Shown in pieces: positions 21,790 to 33,939 of a DNA stretch of 64,000 nt. The translations under genes were made by a program, and so were the position numbers. Source of the DNA: Gadus chalcogrammus (lineage: Eukaryota; Chordata; Actinopteri; Gadiformes; Gadidae); assembly GCF_026213295.1 (NCBI RefSeq), contig NC_079418.1, positions 3,595,887 to 3,659,886 on the forward strand, in the 5' to 3' direction. The notes below the pieces were generated by a model, which worked only from the letters and a program-made list of their open reading frames with translations, did no database searches and had not been told where the DNA came from. Numbering within the stretch: position 1 is the first letter of the stretch; each line of letters begins with the position of its first letter.

Positions 21790-22195
21790 GTGGATGGACC
21801 AAGTGGTCTGCCGCTCCAGTGAACAGGATTGTTTTCCCACCACTGTAGTCTTAAGGAGATAAACCAAGAACTGAGCTATCAGCATATCCTTATATCTGCA
21901 TATATTGAGAAACGTTACATAAAACTTAACATTGACTTACCAAGGTGTAAATGTAGGCCTGTTTGGACCTTATTCAGGCATAGCGAAAATAAATATTTCT
22001 TCAGGCCATCCCAAATTGCACAGTCTTCTGTCATATATAAAACAATGCAAAATTCTTGAGGAGTGCACCTTTTAGGTGTGTTACTAGTTGTAGTAGATGT
22101 ACCATAATGTACATGTTTTGCTCATTAAGGGGAGGGAAGGGGGGGCTACTGAGTAAGGTAGTCGCATGTGAGGATGCATACATGTTTTTTACACA
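21790..22195. other. Non-coding interval
   Basis: AT-rich; no recognised exon or repeat. Confidence 0.5.
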
Positions 22196-22197
22196 CT

Positions 22198-22737
22198 GTG
22201 GCGACCCGACCCCAGGAATGTCTCTCTCGCGCCGAAATCAACACACGCCAAGTCGTTCAAAGCCCGGTAGGGCGTTTATTCAATAAATAAAAAAACCCGC
22301 GTGGTCGGTGCCCAACGCGGGAAAACCAAAAATCATACGTGCGACTCCGTGAGCCACGGTGGTGTCCAGGGGAATTGTCTCTCCGGCGGGCCGGTCTCGT
22401 CCCTGGAGGGGGAGGTCACTCTCGTCGGTGAGGCCGTCCTGGTGGTGCGCGCCGTGTCGCCGTGCGTCGTCCTGGCGTTATATCCACGAGTCTGCCCGTC
22501 CGTAACGGGTCCTGGAGGTAATCCGCTCCGCTTGGTCTCCCGGTCTCCTTCCCTGGGAGAGCAACAAACAGCCTTTTAAAGGGTACCTGATCTTCTGCCG
22601 CAGGTGTTCTCCATTACCTTCATTGAGGTTACGCAAGGGCTGCTCTTTGGCTCCGGCTGGTGGATATCGGCGGTATACGCCATCCAACACCTCTCCCTCT
22701 GACGGCCTGGCGTGAGGGTTTGGGGCCGGGTTGCCAC
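22198..22737 (-). mobile_element. Solo LTR (Gypsy-like), minus orientation
   Basis: Read on minus it begins TGTGGCAACCCGGCCCC and ends GGGTCGGGTCGCCACA, with TG...CA termini. A TATAACGCC box is near the middle and GAATAAACGCC serves as a polyadenylation signal about 80 bp before the end. No internal region adjoins it and no convincing target duplication was seen. Confidence 0.7.
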
Positions 22738-22744
22738 AATACCT

Positions 22745-23410
22745 AGGCTGACCAAACGTCCTCTTTTCCCCGGACATGTCCACTTTTTACGTCCCGTCCG
22801 GGGCGTCCGGGGGGGTTTTATTAATTGATGATAATGTCCGGTTTTCGGACATTATGCTTTGCATAAAGGAAAGAATAGATAGATTGATAATAATGAATAA
22901 TGTCTCTCTGACGTATTGCTTCGGTCTATGGCTTAACCTGCGGAAATAGATAAATTGACAAATGATAAATAACCTTTTTACTGTGTAGCTTCCATTTACT
23001 GTTGGACCCGTTAAAACTAAAGTTGACAAGGATAAGTGATATCTCTTTTACTGTGTTTCTTTGAATTACTGCTGGACCTGTCGCATATCTATGCGATACT
23101 AAACAACATCTCTTTGCCGCTTGGTTGACGGTTTAGTCTGTTGAAGCAGATTAATCAATAAAGGATAGATAACGATTATTGGCTATGAGGAATGTCTGGA
23201 TGTATTGAATGACGCCTCTAGGCCCTGTTGTTGTTTTTTGCTTCCCCCCCCTGTTTTTTCTTCCTTTTTTCTCGTTCTCCTCCTCCAAAAGTGACAAGAG
23301 TTACCCCCTAGCCTCTCATCCGCTCTTGTGTGTTAGACAGGTCACACAGAGTTATAGCACCACGGCCGCCATTTTTTGAGTTCAGTCCCAAGCCACACCT
23401 CCCCCTCCGC
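22745..23410. other. Non-coding, probable hAT-like MITE relic
   Basis: Starts GACCAAACGTCCTCTTTTCC, a motif found in fish repeats. No gene recognised. Confidence 0.4.
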
Positions 23411-23415
23411 CAAAT

Positions 23416-24055
23416 CTGGACCACTCCAGCCCTGCCCTTCCCCAACTACACCGCCCCCTACTGGACCACTCCGACTCTGCCCTTCCCCAACTACAGCGCC
23501 CCCTACTGGACCACTCCGACTCTGCCCTTCCCCAACTACAGCGCCCCCTACTGGACCACTCCGACTCTGCCCTTCCCCAACTACAGCGCCCCCTACTGGA
23601 CCACTCCGACTCTGCCCTTCCCCAACTACAGCGCCCCCTGCTGGACCACTCCGACTCTGCCCTTCCCCAACTACAGCGCCCCCTACTGGACCACTCCGAC
23701 TCTGCCCTTCCCCAACTACACCGCCCCCTACTGGACCACTCCGACTCTGCCCTTCCCCAACTACAGCGCCCCCTACTGGACCACTCCGACTCTGCCCTTC
23801 CCCAACTACAGCGCCCCCTGCTGGACCACTCCGACTCTGCCCTTCCCCAACTACACCGCCCCCTACTGGACCACTCCGACTCTGCCCTTCCCCAACTACA
23901 GCGCCCCCTGCTGGACCACTCCGACTCTGCCCTTCCCCAACTACAGCGCCCCCTACTGGACCACTCCGACCCTACCCCAACTACACCGCCCCCTGCTGGA
24001 CAACTCCAACCCTACCCTTCCCCAACTACACCGCCCCCTGCTGGACCAGCTCCTC
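23416..24055 (+). repeat. 45-bp minisatellite, about 14 units
   Basis: Units of 45 bp beginning CTGGACCACTCCGACTCTGC and ending CAGCGCCCCCTA, with two main variants (ACAGC/ACACC and CTACTGG/CTGCTGG). Because 45 is divisible by three, two plus-strand frames stay open for 227 and 246 codons, giving Pro-rich 15-residue repeats (TTPTLPFPNYSAPYW). No sign of a real gene: no upstream exon, and the two frames are equally open. Confidence 0.92.
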
Positions 24056-24059
24056 CTAG

Positions 24060-25690
24060 CCGAGTGTTGATATGTCCCTGAGCAAGTTACATGGTGATCA
24101 CAGGATTCAGGAATAGTCAATGGGTTCAATGGCGCCAGGGTAAAGTGACTCATCAAACGAGGAGCGGATCCAACCCATGGACTCTGCGTGGATAGGTGGA
24201 TGTTATTTTGGTGCTTGGACCTGACGAGGTCTAGGTGCCAAGATAACAACACAAATAAAATATTTCCTTAGAGATTATGATAAGTAATAGACAATTTATT
24301 AAAAGTGATCTTATAATTTAGGAAAAACAATCGGCAATATTTAAAAATTAGACCAAATAAGTATGATCAAAAGTTATCCAAATTTCTAATTTAGATTATC
24401 CACAATGACAAATGTCATTTAAAATAAATTAGCAAAATAAAATAAGAAAGGATGTGTGTGTGAGCCTGCCGAGGTGGGGGAGAATCCTCTCCTACTCAGA
24501 GTGATGGAGTACACAAGGGGATACACAAGCACACTTCAGATGAAACAATAGGTTAATTAGTAAATAGAAACAATGTATCAATTCAGTGTTGAATAAACTA
24601 GTTAAGATCAACATAGAGGGTTTGGGTTTGGTATAGTAGTGAATCAAAATATGGAAAACACTGAATGCAAGCAATAGGTAGAATAAAAGGTTTAATTAGG
24701 TCGTCCAATTTAAATAGATAGTGAAGGGCAATCGGGTAGGATTATGAAGAGAATTGTGATTTTGAGTAACGGTTAAGACAGAAGTGAGTCGCCCAATACT
24801 GAAAATGCAAGTTTTAATATTGTGACTTTTGTTTTCTTTCACATCTCCCTAGTAAAGAACAATAGGTGGATTGACGCCACATCTGCTGGGAAGGAGTCAT
24901 ACATGCTATGTTGTCAAATTGGATTCGGAAGTAGTGGGTTTACCTTCAAATGCCACTAATGCTGCTGCAACACTTTAATAATTTTAACTCTGATAAATTA
25001 TCTTTTGTTTTATAGTTGCCCTGATGTGTATTCATTACGCACACATATGGATGCATAAGGCAGATGCGGCTGAAGACTCTGTCTCCATCCCTCCACTTTG
25101 CGATCTATACTACCATATGGGTGGGGGTTGATTGTATTCCAGGTACGGCATCCTGCAGCGAGCCAGTATGGAAGGCTGGTTAGCCAACGACGGGTAAGAT
25201 CCCACCTTGACACCCGGGACGACCTAAGGCAGGCACAGTCACGATTACTTGGCAGAGTCGCTGTGGGCACTGGCTCACTTGATCATGAAGTGACGAGCTG
25301 CAACAATCATGGGAAGTCCCGTCTGGGGTGTAGGGTGGAGGAGGAACAGGAGTCAGATATGTCAGCTCTGGCAGAAGAGGTGGTCTTGGAACGGGGCATG
25401 TCACGTTTTATTTTATTTTGTTTTATTTTACCTTTGGTATAGAAGCCCACTAACGCATGTACGTTTTTCGGTTTAGTGCATGACTTTGGAACAGCGTGGT
25501 TTCAGGCGGCTGATGGTAAACCCACCCATATTGGGCTTTGGATTTGGACATACTGGTTTCGGTTTCCCTTCCCAAAAGATAGGTTTCAGTTTGCTGATGC
25601 TTAAGGTTACACGTTTCGACGTTGGTTGCACCAACGGCGTTCTTAGATTTGCTTATCATTTAATGCGCATGGCTTTGACCATTGCGCAAG
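24060..25690. other. Non-coding, possibly 5' remains of the retrovirus
   Basis: AT-rich with no clear open frame. 24130-24150 contains TGGCGCCAGGG, which resembles a lysine-tRNA primer-binding site but is not preceded by an LTR. 25010-25440 is GC-richer and non-coding. Confidence 0.4.
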
Positions 25691-25700
25691 GGGGGAGGTA

Positions 25701-26180
25701 TTGAGGAGAATTAGGAACATTTTTGGAAAACAAGGTTTTTCTTCACCATACTTGCAAACAATGATTGACATCCAGCTAAATGAGTGTGAAATATTTGAAA
25801 AAACAGTGTTCAACAGAGGGGTAGAAGCAGTCCCATCAGAAGACCAAAGTGCGGCTACAGTAATCAAGTTTCGGACTAGAGAAGTCATGACTAGGTTTGG
25901 AATTCCGTCAGAAATAAGCTCAGACAAAACGTTTATTCAGAGAACACTCAAACAAGTGATTCAACATTTGCATGTCAAATAAAGACTAGATTATGCCCCA
26001 ATCCTCAACCACAAGGTATGGTGGAAAGAGTGAATGGGACGCTCAAGATAAAAAATGAACAACATTTGTGCAAGCACTAAATTGAATTGATGCACTACCA
26101 CTGACACTAATGAGTTATCGCATGAAAACTAACAGAACGACACATCTAACCCCGCATGAAATGCTTAAGGGTCGACCCAT
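25701..26180 (+). pseudogene. Retroviral integrase core remnant
   Basis: The frame has FGIPSEISSDKTFIQ followed, after several stops, by patterns of the third catalytic region and the downstream LxPHEML-type block that gamma-/epsilon-type integrases share. Multiple stops and small gaps; no function expected. I describe only what remains and do not reconstruct it. Confidence 0.65.
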
Positions 26181-26478
26181 GCCTTCACTTAACATTCGAG
26201 GGTCCCAAAAGGGACTTCCATTAGAGTTATTAGAAATAGAATTAAGGAAAATTTGTTTGAACATCTAACTGTTGTACATAAGTTTGTAATTCCAGCAAGA
26301 GAAACACAAAGTTCCAGGGCCGGAGGAGGAGCCAGATGCAGACACGCCCGGAGCCGACGAACTACCCAAGAATGATGCAATCAAATTTCGGCAGGGTTTG
26401 AATCAGTCCTGTTTTGGTGGTCCACTATTAACAAAAATGTTGATTGGATAAATAATATATACTATAATCAGCAACGGT

Positions 26479-27075
26479 TTGTCAATTTTTTCCACGGATA
26501 AGGTCAAGGGACTATATAGATATAGATATGCTATTGGCAGAGCAAGGAGGGGTGTGTGGGATGATAAGGACAACATGTTGTACTTTTATCCCAACAACAT
26601 GGCCCCTGACGGGTCAGTGACAAGGGCCCTGGCCGGCCTTCGAGCTCTTTCCGTCCAGATGGCAGAGGACTCTGGGGTCGACAACCCCATGGAGAAATGG
26701 ATGACTGACATGTTTGGCAAGTGGAAGGGCCTTCTCATGGCCGTCCTGTCATCCCTGGCCTGCTTCGTCGGGATTGTGGTCTGCTGCGGGTGTTGCTGCA
26801 TCCCCTGTGCCCGCACCCTCTGCTCACGCCTCATCACCACGGCCCTCGAAAAGGAGAAACAACAGCCCCCTCCCTACTCCGAAGCAGCCCCCCTCATGCC
26901 CCTTCTGGATTGCCTGGACGAGCTTCCCCTGGACGACCAGATGGTGCCTGAAAAATTTGACTGTGAGTATGGCCTCCCTCGCCCTGCAACCCCTGACTTT
27001 GAGTACGAGCTCCCCTACACACTCCCAACCCCCGCCACCGACTGTGTCCCCGCCGAGCCGGACACCTACCCGTGA
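26479..27075 (+). pseudogene. Envelope transmembrane subunit, C-terminal part
   Basis: An open frame of about 198 codons. It has an ectodomain stalk remnant, a membrane-spanning segment around residues 85-110 (hydrophobic with a Cys cluster, CCGCCCIPC), then a cytoplasmic tail rich in Pro and acidic residues (QQPPPYSEAAPLMPL). The surface subunit and fusion peptide are missing upstream, so no complete glycoprotein is encoded. The architecture fits gamma-/epsilon-type retroviral Env in fish. Its intact reading frame is notable beside the decayed integrase. Confidence 0.7.
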
Positions 27076-28331
27076 GTGCTAGTGGCCTCTCCAGGTACAC
27101 GGCCCCGGCGTCCTGTTTCCACCGCCGTATGCTGAAACCCCACCACGAAACCCCCCTTCCCCCCTCCCCGCCTGTGACGTGCTAGTAACCTCTCCAGGTG
27201 GGCTGCCCCATTCCCGTCCCCGCCAACGGCACCACCCCCCTCCCACCTGATGCACCCACGTCGCCCGGACCAGGGATCTGCGTTCCGGTACCAGGGGCTG
27301 CGGCCCGTTCCCTTAAGGCTTGAGGGCGCCCCTGGCTGTATTTGCTTCTGTACGCTCCACTGTTTTTAGCCGCTCCCATATCTATGCCCGCGTCTACGCA
27401 ACCGACGCCGGGAACGTAAATGTTGTTGTGTATATCGCTGTCCCACTAGATGGAGCTCGGGGATACACACGGGCGAGATTCCAGGGGCCTTGATTGCCCG
27501 TTTATCAGATGAGGTCCTGAGCGCAGTTGAATAAAAGGGTCTAATGCTCAAGTGGCGCCTTGCGTCCACCTGCCCGTGATGACACTCAGGGCTATTCCGT
27601 GGTTTCAGTTGTTCCCGTGCCCCGTGCCTACCCTGGATACCCCATGCGTGTGATTGCTTATTGTTACACGACCAGCTGACTCCTCCTCACATCCTTAGTG
27701 TGTGGTCACCTAGGGATGGGTTGAGGGGGATTGCCATTCGTTATCTACCTCATATCTTTCTATTATTATTACTATTATTTAGGGACACGTTTCATAGGTT
27801 GCATTTCTTTCCTGTGATTGTTATTATGTAGTATGTGTGTGATTGTTGCATTTTTGTTTATTGTTTACTGTTTGTTTTATTGTTGCATTTCGTTGTTATT
27901 ATTAGGGTTTGGTGTTAGTTTTGTTGTTGGTTGTTGTTGTTTTTTGGGGTATCGTTTGATATTTGTTTTTTTGTTTTTTGTTTTTTTTGTTTGTTTTTTG
28001 TATTAGTGTATGCTTGTGGTATGTTTGTTTTTGTGTATTACCTGCTGCCACTTTATTTGGTATTGTCTGTTCGCGATGTAAGGCCGGGGTGGATGCCACC
28101 CCCTAGGTGGGGTGTGTATGGCATACTCATGTCTGAAGCATGGGTGGCGTTTCTCCCACGTGGTTCCCCATACACCCGGTCCAGCGACTTATTTTAGTCC
28201 CATGCTCATGGTTTGTTTTTATGATAATTTTGCCTTCTTTCTGTTATTTCTAAAAGTGTTATGATGGTAGTCCCGCGCTGAAGTCCTATCCCTCGTACCC
28301 CTAATGAGTAAAAGTCGTCTTGCGACGACTT
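27076..28331. other. 3' non-coding region of the retrovirus
   Basis: 1.25 kb without recognised genes. 27740-28060 is T/G-rich low-complexity DNA. It ends in the purine tract that precedes the LTR. Confidence 0.55.
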
Positions 28332-28341
28332 GAGGGGGATA

Positions 28342-28966
28342 TGTTGGGCAAAATAACCTGCTGAGCACATATAAATATAGCTAACTCCCACCCTAGCTTG
28401 AGGAGCACAACACATGGCAGTCACGATACAATATAGTCAGCTTTTAACACATAACACATACTGGATAACATAGTCAGGTGAAGGCCAGAACCAAGGCCCC
28501 ATTTCTCCTCCAAGCAAATGTAAACACTCAGACAATGCACCGTTTCATCCTCAGAACGGGAGGGCCACAAAGAGGAGATTCTGTGAGGCTCTCCCCCATC
28601 AGGAAGAACACAAGAAGATACACCTGCATACACTAGGGCCTGGGAAGCAAGGTCAAGCAAAGACACACAGAACCATACACATCATAAACGCACACACCTC
28701 ATCGAGAGGAAGATACAGCATAAAACTGTATCACACAGGTACTCTCCCCCCTTCTTCTGAAGCAGACCTTCCACGGAGGCGAAGCTCTGGACGAACCATC
28801 ATTGCTGATTAGGGACTTAGACATATTCGATCTCTCACGCTTTATGACTCTGTATAACCGTTGCCACTTTACTTAATAAATCCAAGGTCCTCGTGCCGAC
28901 AGACTTTATTACCTCTCCGTCTCATTTCATCTGGTCCAGTAACTAGACAGACCGTTTTTCCCAACA
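28342..28966 (+). repeat. Retroviral 3' LTR
   Basis: TGTTGGGCAAAATAACC ... TTTTTCCCAACA: TG/CA ends with an inverted TGTTGGG/CCCAACA tip. It has an AATAAATCC polyadenylation signal near 28875 and a purine tract just before the start. It is homologous to 46919-47609 in reverse orientation. Confidence 0.85.
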
Positions 28967-30790
28967 ATCGCCATGTATATACTTATTCCGAATAGATTGG
29001 GGTTCAATTTAGAGCAGCCGCAGTAGTTCGCCATTGGTCCACTGAGCTCCGTCGGTACTTTTAAGCACACCGAACTTCACCGCTGTCAAGGAAAGTGGAT
29101 TTATTGCCTGATTCACGTCTTTGTTATCACTCCGTAAAAGTAGTCCGGTAAGCGTGTCCGGTTGCTTAGCGACGGGACATGGGTGTTTATTAATGACGTG
29201 TCCGCGCGCGTCCGAAATAACTGTAAATGAGTAGGCTACTACTAGTAATTTTGCAGGCTGAACGTTAAAATACTTCTTAACTTAGAGAGATGGCATCTGC
29301 AGTAGTGCGCAATTGGACCTTCGAGGATTCCTGGTCACTAAATTCCCGTAAGACCACTCTCTCCCACCAGTCTTGGCTGCGGACTCGCATCCAAATTCCT
29401 CTTGTTTGCGACGGAGCTTAGGGTAAATATAAAGATCTGACGAGAAATTGATGTTGCTGTGCTGCTCCTTCTTCATTGAAGGAGCAGGCAGAGAAAAGCT
29501 CTCTCCTGCTGTGCTTTCATTAAAATCAAATTTAAAATCCCCGATAGTGATAAGACATCCATTATGTCGCCGCCGGTCCAGAGATATGTCAGGTGTGCGC
29601 GAGAGACATAACGGACACTTTTGTTACTGCCATGTATACAGTACATTCGGAACACATTTTAGGAACAGATCTATGCCGCATAGAAATCTATGCGGATCAG
29701 ATGTGCCATGTAAACGCGGCTTTTAAAGGCTATGAGTGATCCCAAAAAGAGCGACAACACGCACACACACACACAATACTAGAGGAAAAACGGCACGGAG
29801 GTTGCAGTTTATAGATACAATAAAATGATTGGGCTCAGAGGGTTTTTAACACTGGTGGTCATGTAGCGACACATTTTAGCAACTTACTTTCTCTCTCTCT
29901 CTCTCTGTCTGTCTCTCTCTCTCTCTGTCTCTCTCTTTCCATCTTTCTTCGATCTTCCGCTTCACTCGCTACTGCTAGAATCAATGTAACTTTGCAACCG
30001 TGTAGGGTAGCCTACTGCCAACAACTGCCACACTCGCTGTGTATTTTTCTTCTTTGATGTTGGTTACGTGACGATGTGCCGCGTGCTGCGCAATTGACGT
30101 TACGCGCTGTACATTTTCTAAAAGGAGCTACGTAAAAAAAAAAAATAATTAGGAGAAGGATTTTTATTGCAGCGGCGGAGAAAATTCAGCAGCGGCGGCG
30201 CGCCGCTGCTGCTGTGTGAACGTGGGGGAAACACTGGCCTACGTGACGTTACTTTACTTTATAACAACATTAGCGGGATCTCGGGAGGAAAATAAATGCT
30301 TAGTGAAATGCTAACCTTAGCTTAGTTTGTTTACGTTCGCTGTACAGCGCCGGCGCTGCGCAAATCAACTGTGACTGGCTTGCTGCAGAGCGTCTTGCGA
30401 ATACCCGGTCATTATAATGGATATAATATGGACACATAAGACAATCAATATTCGGTATTTGTTATGGATTTATTGTAAAAATTCCCTGAAAAGATGCACG
30501 TTCCAGAATGAATAGAAAAGCTCCCGCAAGGGCAGAGATGGCAGAGGACAGCTGATTTGGCACGGAACAACAGCTGTTTGCTTCCAAGGGGAAAACTAAG
30601 TAACTACAACTTACTTAGGCCTACTAATTAACGTTCAAAAGCTATTAAATCTTCAACAAAATATGCAGATACTGTCAAAATCGGTTCCAGGGAGTATATA
30701 GGGATTATTAATGTTGTTTTTGATGGTGTATTTTTCTGGAATGAGTATTCGAATATTTGCTCGGAAAAACCAACGAGTATTCTAAGCCTG
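28967..30790. other. Non-coding interval with MITE-like patches
   Basis: 29060-29170 (CACCGCTGTCAAGGAAA, GGTTGCTTAGCGACGGGAC) is related to 52240-52330 and to the 13.9-kb unit. 30170-30235 ends GGGGGAAACACTGG, a common fish hAT-derived tip. No gene recognised. Confidence 0.5.
29889..29940. repeat. (CT)n simple repeat
   Basis: Interrupted CT/CTGT tract of about 50 bp. Confidence 0.9.
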
Positions 30791-30794
30791 AAAA

Positions 30795-32112
30795 ATGGCT
30801 TCCGTTCCTAGTAAAATTCTGTTCGGTGAAGAGTTTGGCCTGCCAGGTAATTACATGTTTTGTGAAATATATTTAATTAAAAAGAGCGGGTTACCGTTGA
30901 TAGCATGGTTGACCAATTCATGTTTGCTAACTAGTTTTAAGCTAATAATGCCCAATCAATACAGCCGTATTGTTCATAAATTTGTTATTATGACAGGTAG
31001 GCTATTTTACCCCTTGCATAGTGTTATAAATATCCCAATTTACTCAAGCATAACACAATAGGGTAGGCCAGATTACTTTGAAATGTTTAATGTTGAAAAG
31101 TAAACTTTCTTTATTGTCTTCCCAATAATATGAAATATGCTATACCCAAACCTGATACTGTAGTATACTGTACTGTAGTACAGAGGTTTTTTAGACCAAG
31201 CATAAATTGAATGAAGTAATATAAAATCATAGGATCATTAATGTTTATTGTAATGTAGAGTTATCTGAAAATTGCAGTTATTATTTGAAATGGTTCCCTT
31301 GTGCTCTCACAGAAAAAGACTGTAAAAAAAGGTGGCGCGACCTGAGGGATCGATATGTGAGGGAGAGGAGGGAGGCATCAGAAACCACAGCCAGTGGCAG
31401 CGCTGCCAGCAACAGGAGGCCCTGGTGCCATGCTGGACTGATGGCCTTTATAGACCCCTTCGTGGCATCCAGGATGACGACCAGCAACATGCCAGAGAGT
31501 TGTGGGAATGGTGTGGATGAGAGTGTGAATGAGAGTGAGATTGAGAGAGTGCATGAGAGTGAACGGGAGGCCTACTTGGCAGCTACCAACTCCAGCATGG
31601 AAGATTTTGTGATTGTGAATGTGACTGAGAATGTGATGAATGAGACTGTGGAGAATGAGAGTGTGGAGAATGAGTGTGGTGAATGAGAGAGTGAATGTGC
31701 AAGTGAATGCAGGTCGGGCTGCAGGTTCTGCTGTTGCTCCGGGCAGGAAGAGGAGGACTGGAAGGGCAGAGGCACCCATGCCAGCCTTTGAGCGTAACCT
31801 GATGCTCGCCCTGGAGAGAACAGCTGGCCCCAGTGTCCCTACTAGTCCGGTCGTGGATGAGGACCACCATTTCTTGCTCAGCCTCCTGCCATCAATGCGG
31901 CGGCTGGAGCTTAGCAAGAAGGCATTCTTGAAGCTACAGATACATCGCCTGATGTATGAGGCAGAGTTTCAATGTAAGTGGGCAATGGTTACAATATACC
32001 TGTTAATTGTTATTGCAAATATTTCCCTGACTTGATCGACCTGTCGCTATAACCTAGCTGTTCTGTCTTTTTGTCATTTGGCTTTTTCAGAACAAACTCC
32101 TGTGACCTGGTG
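30795..32112 (+). pseudogene. MADF/Myb-like accessory protein of Harbinger 2
   Basis: A short first exon ends ILFGEEFGLPG at a GTAATT donor (30848). Exon 2 follows a CTCACAG acceptor near 31313: EKDCKKRWRDLRDRYVRERR, the MADF core, then PWCHAGLMAFIDPFVASR. A low-complexity stretch of GAGAGTGAATGA repeats (31510-31690) holds a frame change; the shifted frame continues with RKRRTGRAEAPMPAFERNLM and a BESS-like end (EDHHFLLSLLPSMRRLELSK), a GTAAGT donor at 31973 and a possible last exon ending 32112. The N-terminus looks cut short compared with the first Harbinger. Confidence 0.7.
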
Positions 32113-32475
32113 ACTCCTGTTCTTTTAATTTAAAATGTTACAGTTCTATTTTTTTAAATAAAATAAAATCACTTGATAAAAAAAGATTGTTTATGATTTG
32201 GTTCTTTTCACTTTAAAGCAAATAAGATAATGTTACAAGTACTCATAGAGCAAATGATCTGACAAGATTATATGACAAACCACAAATAATTTACTTTATC
32301 AGCCTGAAAAAAATATCCTATCATAACCTATGCAAATATTTATTCATAACACAGTGAAGATGCGTGTTCCGAAAAGTATACTGTACAAATTCATATGGGT
32401 TTAAGGGATGGGAAGTTTGCTCTTTATTGATGTGAGTGGCCCTGAAAAGGACCTTTTTTTATGAAGATGATGGTA

Positions 32476-33921
32476 TCAAACTACATTATTCTGCCATGAA
32501 ACCTCACCAGCAGCGCTGTTGAAGTAGGTCATGAACCTCTCCCTCTCCTGCATCACTTCCTTGGTGGAGTTGTTGGTTCCAAGACGCCTGCCTCCTTCCA
32601 AGGGGACTGCTTCGTCACTTGATGGACGTGTGGCCTCTGTTGACCTCAGCAGGTTGTGGAGGATGCAGGTTGCCTTTACACAGGCTTCCACATGCTCAGG
32701 ATTTTGCCCCATCACTCGGTAGTACATGCGGAACCTGGATGCAAGGATCCCAAAGGCACACTCGACCACCAGACGAGCCCGAGACAGACGGTTGTTAAAC
32801 AACCGCTTCTGCCTTGTCAGGTTGTTTCCAGGGTAGGGCCTCATGATGTGCTTCTGCAGAGGGAAGGCCTCGTCCCCCACAAACACGTGTGGCATCTCAC
32901 CAAGCTCGGGAGCACCAGGAAGGCTTCTGTCAGCTGGGATGTGGAGTGTGCCTGCTTGAAGGGCTTTTCCGAAGGCAGATGCTCTCAGGGTACCGCCATC
33001 ACTCCCTTTCCCATAGGCACCGACGTCCACCATCCGGAAACAGTAGTTTGCATCCACTACTGCCAGCAACACAATCGAGAAGGTCCCCTTATAATTGTGG
33101 TACATGGAACCTGAGCAGGGTGGAGCCCGGATCGTGACGTGTTTCCCATCTATCGCACCAATGCAGTTGGGAAAGTCCCACTCCTTCTCGAACTCCTCTG
33201 CGATGGCTCTCCATTCCTCCTCTTTTGGCATCTGCATGTGAGTGCTCACAAAGCCATCCCAGATGGCATTTGCGACCTCTGGCACGATGCGTGAGATTGT
33301 GGAAACACCAACCCGAAAGCTGTACCCCAAGGACTTGTAGGAGTCCCCTGTTGCCAGGTATCTAAAATCAGAAAGACAAAAATAATGTTACATTACAGGT
33401 AATTTACTATTAAAGGCTGTAGCGATTTTGATTACAATGTAATCAATGCTTAGACATGCCACACACATCTTGCTCTTACAAAGCTGTAAGTTGTGCTGTT
33501 TTCTGTATATATCACCAAATACTAATGTCAACATCTGATGGCATTACTGCATTACATAAAACATGTAAGCAGGATTATAGTTATTATAATTATAGTCCTA
33601 TCAATAAGCTTACCTCAAACAGATTGCCAGGCGCTCCGCAGGGGAGATCGCCTGGCGGTAGGTGGTATCCTGCCGAGCGATTTTTGGACCCACGACGGAC
33701 AGAACAGAATCGAACATCAGCTTGGGCAGTCAGAAGAAGTTTTTAAAAGCATCTCCATCCCCGAGTCGCAGCTCCTGGACCAGCCGGTGATAAGCGCCAA
33801 ACTCCAAGCGCTTGGCCAAAAACTGCCTTGTCCAGCATGATGCCCTGCGTCTCTGCCATCTCTGGCGATTGCGCCAATATAGATAAGCGATAGCGAGCAC
33901 TCTCACTCGTGTTGGTGTCAT
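32476..33921 (-). pseudogene. PIF/Harbinger transposase 2, single in-frame stop
   Basis: Exon 1 runs 33921 to about 33615 and exon 2 runs about 33364 to 32476, joined by GT-AG (GTAAGC ... TTTTAG). The frame is kept: RLAICLR then YLATGDSYKSLGYSFRVGVS. The core has CIGAIDGKHVTIRAP, LAVVDANYCFRMVD, VGDEAFPLQKHIMRP and RLVVECAFGILAS; the last has Cys where the first transposase has Asn after the Glu. The only visible defect is TGA at 33730-33732 in exon 1, where CGA (Arg) would fit, a typical CpG transition. C-terminus WQNNVV matches WQDNV of the first copy. Confidence 0.85.
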
Positions 33922-33939
33922 CGCAAAGTCTATTTAACA

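Larger units (their letters stand above)
25701..28966 (+). mobile_element. Endogenous retrovirus (class I type), 3' part with 3' LTR
   Basis: In order on plus: integrase-core remnant, envelope transmembrane subunit, long 3' non-coding stretch, purine tract (GAGGGGGA, 28332-28339) and LTR (28342-28966). gag, protease and most of pol are not recognisable and no 5' LTR is present. A solo LTR of the same family lies at 46919-47609 on minus. The copy is defective. Confidence 0.75.
30795..33921. mobile_element. Second PIF/Harbinger gene pair
   Basis: Convergent pair: a MADF-type gene on plus (30795-32112) and a transposase on minus (33921-32476), the mirror image of the first Harbinger. Terminal repeats were not located, so the true borders lie outside the given positions. 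The two transposases share most of the DDE core but differ at many positions, indicating a separate family. Confidence 0.75.

Noticed and set aside
22198..22737. GC-rich CpG-island promoter
   Set aside because: TG...CA ends, TATA-like box and polyadenylation signal fit a minus-strand LTR better.
23330..24070. 246-codon proline-rich open frame
   Set aside because: It is the translation of a 45-bp minisatellite; a second frame is equally open and there is no gene context.
24129..24150. TGGCGCC as a retroviral lysine primer-binding site
   Set aside because: Not preceded by an LTR end and too short a match; left as a possibility only.
27740..28060. Hydrophobic open frame rich in Phe, Val and Cys as a membrane protein
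   Set aside because: Product of T/G low-complexity DNA in the retroviral 3' non-coding region.
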